Part shown: one piece after another, positions 43,451 to 48,678 of the stretch
Layout: each line of letters starts with the position of its first letter
Numbering within the stretch: position 1 is the stretch's first letter
Assembly: GCA_905373085.1 (NCBI GenBank)
Contig: CAJPRR010000003.1
Span: 1 to 48,678, forward strand
Length of the DNA: 48,678 nucleotides
Reading direction: 5' to 3'
Origin: an uncultured Selenomonas sp.
GTDB lineage: Bacteria; Bacillota; Negativicutes; Selenomonadales; Selenomonadaceae
Position numbers and translations under genes: made by a program
Notes under the pieces: model-generated
What the model was told of the DNA's origin: nothing
Seen by the model: the letters and a program-made list of their open reading frames with translations, nothing else
Databases searched by the model: none

Positions 43451-43487
43451 GAAGGAGGCTCCCGTTGCGGCGGAAGCCTCCTTCTTA
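43451..43487 (+). terminator. Terminator of the exoprotein gene
   Basis: A 10-bp stem (GAAGGAGGCT, 43451-43460, with 43475-43484) and a 14-nt loop, followed by a weak T stretch. Confidence 0.7.
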
Positions 43488-43555
43488 GAGGAAAAGGCGA
43501 TGGACGTACTGGAGATTCCCAAGTCTGAGCGAGTCAGGTATAAAGCCTTGTTGTG

Positions 43556-43603
43556 AAAAACGGCTGCGACAAAAGACGAGAATGTTTTGTCGCAGTCGTT
43601 TTT
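43556..43603. terminator. Bidirectional terminator between exoprotein gene and AAA operon
   Basis: A 19-bp stem (43556-43574 with 43585-43603, one G-T pair) with A/T runs at both ends, so it works for both converging units. Confidence 0.95.
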
Positions 43604-43633
43604 GTGTCTTGCCGCTTTACTTCCTTTGCAGGC

Positions 43634-43921
43634 TTATCGTTTTTGTTGCTCCCTCAGCCTGCTGCGAAGCATCTCGCAGCAGGCTAGGTTCTGCCGATGA
43701 AACTCGTCGCGCGACATCGTGGAAGCGCAGTTCTTCTCGTAGTATTCATCGACACGGCAGAAGGTAGGGCGATGATCGTAGATGCTGCAGAGGTTCGTCT
43801 GCTTGTTCAGATGCTTGCAGCTGCCGTCGGGCAAGGCAAGCGATTTCCCAAGCGCCGTTTCGCCGATCATGGAGCAGCAGGCGGCACATCGTTGACATGG
43901 GAAGCGGTCGTCCGAGGTCAT
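43634..43921 (-). CDS. YkgJ-like cysteine-cluster protein (UPF0153 type)
   Basis: Protein of 95 residues. C9, C12, C15 and C16 (FPCQRCAACCSMIG) followed by SCKHL, LCSIYDHRPTFC and later cysteines match the zinc- or iron-chelating family of YkgJ. Biochemical role in the family is unknown. It is the last gene of the reverse-strand AAA operon; its start overlaps the previous stop by ATGA (43918-43921). The FliB-like protein in this window has a similar cysteine layout at its N-terminus, but the rest is unrelated. Confidence 0.8.
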   Translation of the reverse strand: MTSDDRFPCQRCAACCSMIGETALGKSLALPDGSCKHLNKQTNLCSIYDHRPTFCRVDEYYEKNCASTMSRDEFHRQNLACCEMLRSRLREQQKR

Positions 43922-44418
43922 GCGTGATCGTCGCTGTCTGCGGCAGGCACTGCTTTTGCAGCAGGGTTAGGCATCGGCTTGGGAGTAGGCGTTGATGCTG
44001 GTGCCAGTGAAGGTGCGGCCTGTTCCTTCGGCGGGTCGATTTCAAAGGAAATCTCGCGCTTCTCGCGCAATTCCTGCACTGCCTGCGGCGTCAGGTATTT
44101 CAGTGCTTTCGTCGTCTGCGTGCTGCGCTGTACCCATTTCTCTTCGGCATCTTGAAAGTAGAGGTCGAGCTTCAGCAGGAAGATGTTTTCGTCGATGTAC
44201 TGCAGCTTCAGTTGTCCGCCGACATAGAGGATATTCTTGTTCTTCTGTTCGGCAAGGATGACATCGTCGATGCCCTGCGTATAGAAGCTCGCGGCTTCAT
44301 CGATGTCGAGTTCGCGCTGGAAGTTCTTGATCTTGGAGAAAAAGTCGTAGATGCTGTCGATCGCCTTCTTTGTCGCTAAGATGTTTCTGTCAAAGGTGCT
44401 GAAATTTCTCGTTTTCAT
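43918..44418 (-). CDS. Hypothetical protein of the AAA operon, 166 residues
   Basis: I do not recognise this protein. The ribosome site AAAGGAG is 8 nt before the ATG at 44418. It has no signal peptide or membrane segment. The N-terminal half looks helical (DRNILATKKAIDSIYDFFSKIKNF). The middle seems to be strands (NILYVGGQLKLQYIDENIFLLKLDLYF). The last 40 residues are Pro/Ala-rich (APASTPTPKPMPNPA), a likely flexible tail. It lies 18 bp after the 121-residue membrane protein and overlaps the YkgJ-like gene, so the products probably work together. Confidence 0.75.
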   Translation of the reverse strand: MKTRNFSTFDRNILATKKAIDSIYDFFSKIKNFQRELDIDEAASFYTQGIDDVILAEQKNKNILYVGGQLKLQYIDENIFLLKLDLYFQDAEEKWVQRSTQTTKALKYLTPQAVQELREKREISFEIDPPKEQAAPSLAPASTPTPKPMPNPAAKAVPAADSDDHA

Positions 44419-44436
44419 AAGAGGGTCTCCTTTGCG

Positions 44437-44802
44437 CTAGTTCTCTAGAATTAGTTCCATCTCTTGTGAAATGTCGGCTGGCTGCTTCCTTGAGAGCTTT
44501 GCGAGAATATGGGGCGGCACCTCGCTTTCGTTGACTTTGCGAATTGTAGTGCCCTCCATTAAATCGTTGGTTTTTTCATCGCGGTAATAAAACTTGTGAA
44601 TGATTTGTACAAGATGTTCGCCTGCTTCTACGATTTTGTCACCGAGGAGTTGCATTTCATATGGAACGTGTGGACGAATTTTCTCCCAAACAGCCTTTAA
44701 TTTGGGGATGAAGTCCCGAATCCAGTCTACAATATCGTTCCAGTTTGCTACGATCAGAACAGTGCCGATCAACAAGCCTCCGGCGATTAAAAGTGGTATC
44801 AT
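44437..44802 (-). CDS. Hypothetical single-pass membrane protein of the AAA operon
   Basis: Protein of 121 residues, not recognised. Residues 2-19 are hydrophobic (IPLLIAGGLLIGTVLIVA), followed by an amphipathic helix (NWNDIVDWIRDFIPKLK). The end holds GTTIRKVNESEVPPHILAKL, which resembles the end of the 54-residue protein encoded just upstream in the operon. Ribosome site AGGGAGG, 7 nt before the ATG. Probably a membrane anchor in a complex with the AAA+ protein. The DNA here is clearly more AT-rich than the island, which may mean acquisition from elsewhere. Confidence 0.75.
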   Translation of the reverse strand: MIPLLIAGGLLIGTVLIVANWNDIVDWIRDFIPKLKAVWEKIRPHVPYEMQLLGDKIVEAGEHLVQIIHKFYYRDEKTNDLMEGTTIRKVNESEVPPHILAKLSRKQPADISQEMELILEN

Positions 44803-44845
44803 GATGTTCCCTCCCTATGGGTTTTGAGCGTCATAACTGCTATAG

Positions 44846-45010
44846 TTATGCCTTGGATGTTTTGATTTTTTCTTCTAAGCGTTTTAGTATCGTTGGTTTT
44901 ATTTCATTTTCTGAGACCTTTTTGACTACAGTGCCGCTTAGTGGATTGTTTTGATTTTTATTTCTTATGAAACTTCCTGCGATGGCGAGAGTTGCGAGTT
45001 CCACTATCAT
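44846..45010 (-). CDS. 54-residue small protein of the AAA operon
   Basis: A small gene with strong signals: AAGGAG 8 nt before the ATG, and a 4-bp overlap (ATGA, 45007-45010) with the stop of the AAA gene. The protein starts MIVELATLAIAGSFIRNK, a short hydrophobic segment, and then has GTVVKKVSENEIKPTILKRL. This tail matches the C-terminal part of the 121-residue protein (GT.x.KV.E.E..P.IL..L), so the two are related. Function unknown; the shared motif could be what the AAA+ protein binds. Confidence 0.7.
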   Translation of the reverse strand: MIVELATLAIAGSFIRNKNQNNPLSGTVVKKVSENEIKPTILKRLEEKIKTSKA

Positions 45011-45969
45011 ATTTTATTCTCCTTGCCCTTTGCGAGCTGCTCCTTGACGTATTCCTCCGATACAGGGCGGACGGTCGTTTCCGTCTCATGCGTGCGTCCT
45101 TGGTTTGCCTTCTTGCTGTGCAGGATGTCCTCGACAGCCTCGAAGAAATAAGCGCGGGGCACGCGAGTCTCACGCTTTCTGGCAGCACGGAAGGCGGCAT
45201 TGAGTACGGCGTTGGAGATGTCACTGCCGGTAACGCCGTCGTACTTCGCAGCGATTTCGGACGTATCGAGATCGTGCGGCAAGGTCTCAGGCAGGTACAT
45301 CGCCCAAAGCTTTTGACGGCAATCTTCGTCGGGCAGCTCGAATTTGACGTGCATGGAGATGCGCCGCATGAAGGCGGGATCGAAATTCGAGATGAAGTTT
45401 GTGGCGAAGATGATGAAGTCTTGGTATTCGTTCATCGCCATGAGCATGACGGAGCGCGTCTGGTTCACGCTGACATCGGTGGCACTCGTCATGTTGGTGA
45501 CGCGGCGGCTCAGGATGGCATCGGCTTCATCGAAGAAGATGATGCTGCCCGTTTCTTTGCCCGCTTCAAAGACCTTGCGGATGTTCTTTGGCGTTTCGCC
45601 GACGTATTTGGATTCGACATCGGCATAGTTGACGATGATGATCTTGCGCCCCAGATGCTTGGCGATGGCATGTGCCGCCATCGTCTTGCCCGTGCCCGGC
45701 TCGCCGTAGAGGTTGATGCCGATGCGCTTGGAATATTTGTGCGTCTTTTCGAGTCCCCATTGTTCAAAGACGATCTTGCTGTTTTGGGCATAGTCGGCAG
45801 CGTTCAAGATTTGCTCGCGAACGCGTGGCGGCAGGATCATGTCATCAAACGTGTACTTCGGCTCTTCGGGCGCAAAGGTATCGGACGCCTTTTCCTCCGG
45901 TTCGCTTTTCTTCGGCGGCAAAGGAGACGCCGCCTCTGCCTGTGGATCGATGCGCTTTCCCAAACCCAT
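45007..45969 (-). CDS. AAA+ ATPase of the classical AAA clade (Vps4/SpoVK-like)
   Basis: Protein of 320 residues. After a charged, Pro-rich N-terminus (1-45) comes a single AAA module: Walker A GEPGTGKT (89-96), a pore-loop segment SKYVGETPKNIRKVF (about 120-134), Walker B IIFFDEAD (143-150), sensor 1 ATN (189-191) and paired arginines R202-R203. Such ATPases form hexamers that unfold or remodel proteins by threading them through the pore. No protease domain is fused. It heads a five-gene reverse-strand operon with two membrane proteins and two others of unknown role. The start has GGAGGTG upstream on the reverse strand. Confidence 0.9.
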   Translation of the reverse strand: MGLGKRIDPQAEAASPLPPKKSEPEEKASDTFAPEEPKYTFDDMILPPRVREQILNAADYAQNSKIVFEQWGLEKTHKYSKRIGINLYGEPGTGKTMAAHAIAKHLGRKIIIVNYADVESKYVGETPKNIRKVFEAGKETGSIIFFDEADAILSRRVTNMTSATDVSVNQTRSVMLMAMNEYQDFIIFATNFISNFDPAFMRRISMHVKFELPDEDCRQKLWAMYLPETLPHDLDTSEIAAKYDGVTGSDISNAVLNAAFRAARKRETRVPRAYFFEAVEDILHSKKANQGRTHETETTVRPVSEEYVKEQLAKGKENKI

Positions 45970-46034
45970 AAAAACACCTCCATGAAATCATTTTGCCTCA
46001 TTTGTTCATAATATGTAATATCATACTACAAATG

Positions 46035-46042
46035 CCCCCCCC
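46035..46042. repeat. C8 homopolymer upstream of the AAA operon
   Basis: Eight C residues (G8 on the coding strand of the AAA gene) lie 66 bp before its start codon. Such a run can vary in length and could affect promoter spacing. No promoter pair is clear enough to be sure. Confidence 0.3.
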
Positions 46043-46110
46043 GACAAGACTTTTATGCAGAGAAAAGTAGAGTTCTCTTTTTTATTTTGCTGACCATTTT
46101 TTGGAAGAAT

Positions 46111-46139
46111 TTGACGCAGTACGTCATATAACGTATAAT
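46111..46139 (+). promoter_or_regulatory. hicAB promoter with a candidate HicB operator
   Basis: TTGACG (46111-46116), 17 bp, TATAAT (46134-46139) is a near-consensus promoter. An inverted repeat TACGT (46120-46124), 6 nt, ACGTA (46131-46135) lies in the spacer and runs into the -10, where a repressor such as HicB would block transcription. Confidence 0.75.
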
Positions 46140-46161
46140 CGAGGCAAAGGAGAGGATGCGA

Positions 46162-46377
46162 ATGCCGCTGACGCCGAAGGACATGATTCGGCTCCTCAAG
46201 GAGAATGGGTTTGTCTATATCAAGAGCAACAACGGCTCTCATCAGAAGTATCGCAATGTGGAAAAGAATATTACGGTCAGTGTTCCCGTACACGCAAAGG
46301 AGCTTAAGAAAGGCATCGAGCAGCAGCTTCTGAAGGAAGCTGGCTTGAAACGTCCTGAGCAGAATGGAGGTCAATGA
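46162..46377 (+). CDS. hicA: HicA toxin (mRNA interferase)
   Basis: Protein of 71 residues from ATG 46162, with AGGAG 8 nt upstream. The ATG at 46156 is too close to the ribosome site. The fold is the small dsRBD-like HicA: MPLTPKDMIRLLKENGF, the catalytic His in SNNGSHQKYRN, and VSVPVHAKELKKGIEQQLLKEAG at the end. HicA cleaves mRNA when free. The stop overlaps the hicB start. Confidence 0.93.
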   Translation: MPLTPKDMIRLLKENGFVYIKSNNGSHQKYRNVEKNITVSVPVHAKELKKGIEQQLLKEAGLKRPEQNGGQ

Positions 46378-46784
46378 TGAAGCGAATGAAACGACTGTAT
46401 TTTTATCCTGCTGTATTTCAAAGTGAGGAGCAGGGATACTCCGTATTCATCCCTGACATTTCCGGCTGCATGACGCAGGGGGAGACGATGGAGGAGGCGC
46501 TTGCCATGGCGCAGGATGCCATCGGACTCATGCTGGAGGATGTCGCTCCTGCAGACTATCCTGCACCGTCCTTGCCGCAGGATCTGCCGCTTGAAAAAGA
46601 CCAGTTTGTCCTCATGGTGCCGTTCGACAAGCTCGCCTATGACAGGGCATACAATGCGAAATCCGTCAAGAAGACGCTCTCCGTTCCCGCATGGCTTGAT
46701 ACGCTCGCTGCAGAGCACAATGTGAACTTTTCCAACGTCCTGCAGAACGCCCTGATGCGCGAGTTGGGTGTGAGCAAGGCATGA
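46374..46784 (+). CDS. hicB: HicB antitoxin and repressor
   Basis: Protein of 136 residues (135 if the second ATG at 46377 is used, which is better spaced from GGAGG). The N-terminal HicB domain has YPAVFQSEEQGYSVFIPDISGCMTQGET followed by a helix (MEEALAMAQDAIGLML), the partly degraded RNase H-like fold of this family. The C-terminal part (SVPAWLDTLAAEHNVNFSNVLQNAL) looks like a ribbon-helix-helix DNA-binding domain, fitting a role in repressing its own promoter at the 46120-46135 inverted repeat. Confidence 0.93.
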   Translation: MMKRMKRLYFYPAVFQSEEQGYSVFIPDISGCMTQGETMEEALAMAQDAIGLMLEDVAPADYPAPSLPQDLPLEKDQFVLMVPFDKLAYDRAYNAKSVKKTLSVPAWLDTLAAEHNVNFSNVLQNALMRELGVSKA

Positions 46785-46803
46785 GTCAGAGGAGGACAAG
46801 CGC

Positions 46804-47598
46804 ATGAAAAGATTTCTGCCGCTCTTCGTGCTGTTCTTTGCGCTGCTTCTGGCGGCGGGCACGGGGAACATCGATGCACGCATTTCGCAGGAAGTCGAGC
46901 AGGGGGCGAAGGTGCGCATTCTGAACTACCACATGGTCAACGACATGGATCATTCGCTCGCCGTCGCACCGAAGGACTTTGACCGTCAGATGGCGTGGCT
47001 CAAGAAGAACGGCTTCCAGTCGATCACCCCCGAAGAGCTTTACGGCGCTCTGACGGGAGCGGGCGATTTGCCCGAAAAGCCCGTGATGATCACATTTGAC
47101 GACGGCTATGTCGACAACTATGAGAAGGCGTATCCGATTCTTAAGAAGTACGGTTTCAAGGCGACGATCCTCGTCGTCACGGAGATGGTGGGAAAGAAGA
47201 AGGGGTATCTGACGTGGGAACAGCTGCGCGAGATGGAGCAGAACGGCTTTTCCATCGAAGGGCACACGATGACGCACCGCGCCTTGACGAGCCTCACGGA
47301 TGACGAGATCAAGGAGGAGCTTTCCGCTTCGAAGCGCATGATCGAGGAGAAGCTCGGCAAGACGGTCACATGCTTCGCCTACCCAGGGGGCGCATACAAC
47401 CTGCACATAGCGAATCTCGTGAAGGAAGCGGGCTACAAGATGGCGTTCACCGTGCGCTACGGCAACGCGGATCGCGCGAGCAATCTCTACGCGATCGACC
47501 GTGTGCCGATCTTCCATACGGAAAACACGGAAGGATCGTTTCAGAAGCGTCTGCGCTATTTGCCGATTTTCGAGAATTTCGGCTGGCAGAAGCGGTAG
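46804..47598 (+). CDS. Secreted polysaccharide deacetylase (CE4, NodB domain)
   Basis: Protein of 264 residues with a signal peptide (KRFLPLFVLFFALLLAAGTG). The NodB motifs are complete: TFDDGY (97-102, catalytic Asp and metal Asp), GHTMTH (153-158, metal His) and YPGG (193-196). Family members remove acetyl groups from peptidoglycan or other N-acetylglucosamine polymers. It starts 19 bp after hicB with AGAGGAGG as ribosome site, so it may be co-transcribed with hicAB, and it is followed by a terminator. Its natural substrate cannot be told. Confidence 0.88.
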   Translation: MKRFLPLFVLFFALLLAAGTGNIDARISQEVEQGAKVRILNYHMVNDMDHSLAVAPKDFDRQMAWLKKNGFQSITPEELYGALTGAGDLPEKPVMITFDDGYVDNYEKAYPILKKYGFKATILVVTEMVGKKKGYLTWEQLREMEQNGFSIEGHTMTHRALTSLTDDEIKEELSASKRMIEEKLGKTVTCFAYPGGAYNLHIANLVKEAGYKMAFTVRYGNADRASNLYAIDRVPIFHTENTEGSFQKRLRYLPIFENFGWQKR

Positions 47599-47646
47599 GG
47601 AAAAGCGCGGCTTCTTCTTGCCTAAAAAAGAAAATATGTTTGTGGG

Positions 47647-47697
47647 AAAGCAGTCCCTTGCCTTTGGTAAAGGGGGTGCTTTCTCTTTATTTTTTGC
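47647..47697 (+). terminator. Terminator of the deacetylase gene
   Basis: A 13-bp imperfect stem (47647-47659 with 47670-47682) with a 10-nt loop is followed by CTCTTTATTTTTT. Confidence 0.85.
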
Positions 47698-47779
47698 GGC
47701 AAATGGGCGCAGGATGAAAAAAATGAAAGCGAGAGGCAGGAAAAAGAGGGGAAAGAAAGAATTAAACCTAGACAATGAA

Positions 47780-47811
47780 GTGGCGAAAAGTGGGGAAATG
47801 TGGTTTAATAT
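47780..47811 (+). promoter_or_regulatory. mraZ promoter region with three MraZ boxes
   Basis: TGGCG (47781), TGGGG (47791) and TGGTT (47801) repeat at an exact 10-bp period, the arrangement bound by MraZ at its own promoter in other bacteria. They overlap the -35 to -10 zone; the likely -10 is TTTAAT or TAATAT at 47804-47811. Confidence 0.75.
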
Positions 47812-47843
47812 AGAGAGCACTGGTGAAGGAGGTGGCAAGCGAG

Positions 47844-48275
47844 ATGTTGATGGGCGAATACACACATACGATCGACGCGAAGGGGCGCGTGATCCTGCCT
47901 GTGGATTTTCGCCCGGAGCTCGGCGGCTCGTTTGTCATCACGAAGGGGCTTGACAACTGCCTCTTTCTCTACGGCGAGGAGGAATGGGAGCGGCTGTCGG
48001 CGAAGCTCAAGGCGCTGCCGATGTCGAAGCCTGAGGCTAGGGCCTTTGCACGCTTCTTCTTTGCGGGCGCACGCAAGCTGGAATTGGACAAGCAGGGACG
48101 CTTCCTCGTGCCTGCGAACCTGCGCGCCTATGCGAGCCTCAAAAAGGATGTCGTCCTGAACGGCGTCATGACGCGCGCCGAAATCTGGAGCCGCACGGCT
48201 TGGGATGCTTACAACGCTGAAGTGAATCCGATGGTCACGAAGATCGCGGAGACGCTGACGGATCTCGGGATTTGA
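47844..48275 (+). CDS. mraZ: MraZ, transcriptional regulator of the dcw cluster
   Basis: DNA-binding regulator of 143 residues. ATG 47844 is chosen since AGGAGG (47827-47832) lies 11 nt before it and the protein then begins MLMGEYTHTIDAKGRVILP, as in the family. A GTG at 47823 is open but would place the ribosome site inside the gene. Two SpoVT/AbrB-like halves are seen, each with a DAKGR/DKQGR-type motif (TIDAKGRVILP, ELDKQGRFLVP). It represses the division and cell-wall cluster by binding the boxes just upstream. rsmH follows 9 bp on. Confidence 0.97.
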   Translation: MLMGEYTHTIDAKGRVILPVDFRPELGGSFVITKGLDNCLFLYGEEEWERLSAKLKALPMSKPEARAFARFFFAGARKLELDKQGRFLVPANLRAYASLKKDVVLNGVMTRAEIWSRTAWDAYNAEVNPMVTKIAETLTDLGI

Positions 48276-48284
48276 GGTGAGTGC

Positions 48285-48678
48285 ATGGAGTTTCGCCATA
48301 CGAGCGTGATGCCGGAGGAGACTCTGGCGGCTCTCGCCGTGAAGCCTGCGGGCACTTACGTCGACTGTACGCTGGGCGGCGCGGGTCACGCGCGGCGCAT
48401 CGCGGACAGGCTCTCTCCCGCAGGACGGCTCATCGGACTCGATCAGGACGAGGCGGCGATCCGCGCGGCGAAGGAGCGGCTTGCCGGCGTCTCGTGCCGC
48501 GTCGATGTCGTGCGCTCGAATTTCCGGGCGCTCGACTCGGTTCTGCAAAGTCTCGGCGTCACCTCTGTCGACGGCGTGCTCTTCGACCTCGGCGTGTCAT
48601 CGCATCAGATTGATACGGCAGAGCGCGGCTTTTCCTACATGCAGGACGCGCCGCTCGACATGCGCATGGACACGTCGC
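48285..48678 (+). CDS. rsmH: 16S rRNA m4C1402 methyltransferase RsmH, 3'-truncated by the window edge
   Basis: The frame runs open to the end of the window, showing the first 131 residues. MEFRHTSVMPEETLAAL, the SAM-binding loop TLGGAGHA, GLDQDEAAI and LFDLGVSSHQID are diagnostic of RsmH (MraW), which N4-methylates C1402 of 16S rRNA. GAGGTG overlaps the mraZ stop 5 nt before the start. It is the second gene of the dcw cluster. Confidence 0.97.
   Translation, partial: MEFRHTSVMPEETLAALAVKPAGTYVDCTLGGAGHARRIADRLSPAGRLIGLDQDEAAIRAAKERLAGVSCRVDVVRSNFRALDSVLQSLGVTSVDGVLFDLGVSSHQIDTAERGFSYMQDAPLDMRMDTS

Noticed and set aside
43500..43556. 18-codon frame (MDVLEIPKSERVRYKALL) after the exoprotein gene
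   Set aside because: Weak ribosome site, lies between two terminators, and nothing else supports it.
46059..46078. AGAGAA/TTCTCT hairpin with T tract as a terminator
   Set aside because: Only 6 bp and no forward gene ends just before it; it may be chance in an AT-rich region.
1..48678. tRNA, rRNA, insertion sequences or phage genes
   Set aside because: None recognised on either strand; the Rpn protein is called a putative transposase in databases but has no flanking inverted repeats here.

Overview
The window reads as a GC-rich, motile, diderm Firmicute of the Selenomonas/Centipeda type (Negativicutes). The evidence is two flagellins with the same conserved ends, a secreted two-partner-secretion exoprotein (which needs an outer membrane) and the start of a Firmicute-like mraZ-rsmH cell-division cluster. 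The genus is inferred from the overall look of the proteins, not from a search.

Layout. (1) 1-2283: the 3' end of a flagellin gene, then an Rpn-family nuclease gene that carries tandem MAQG repeats and a probable internal antitoxin start. (2) 2420-30007: a 27.6-kb, all-forward flagellin-modification island. The first block (2420-14118) has two multi-domain GT2 proteins, a 1683-residue protein with three SPINDLY/OGT-like (GT41) catalytic modules, and a single-module GT41. The second block (14249-30007) has a TPR protein, another GT41, a methyltransferase, a GT2, a LicC/PntC-like cytidylyltransferase, a cytidylyltransferase-PEP mutase fusion, more GT2 proteins, RfbH, a GT9, a degenerate methyltransferase, a second GT2_5-like protein, RfbG and finally a FliB-type flagellin lysine N-methylase. 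Most genes overlap by 4 bp or nearly touch. (3) 30008-30560: two tandem cassettes that look like a Fst/par-type type I toxin-antitoxin locus; one keeps a 24-residue toxin, the other is decayed. (4) 30728-32071: a second, complete flagellin gene. (5) 32189-43426: a 3745-residue filamentous-haemagglutinin-like exoprotein with about 19 YDG repeats. (6) 43634-45969, reverse strand: an AAA+ ATPase operon with three proteins I do not recognise (one only 54 residues) and a YkgJ-like cysteine-cluster protein. (7) 46162-46784: hicAB. (8) 46804-48678: a polysaccharide deacetylase, mraZ and the start of rsmH.

How it fits together (inference). The cytosolic GT41 enzymes would put the first sugar on Ser/Thr of flagellin. 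The GT2 and GT9 enzymes would extend it. RfbG/RfbH would supply a CDP-linked deoxysugar, PEP mutase with the two cytidylyltransferase activities would supply a CDP-activated phosphonate, and FliB would methylate lysines. Three similar elements (TTAAG, 15 nt, then NNCGATA) stand before the first glycosyltransferase gene, the TPR gene and the second flagellin gene; they look like sigma-28 promoters and would tie the modification genes to flagellin expression.
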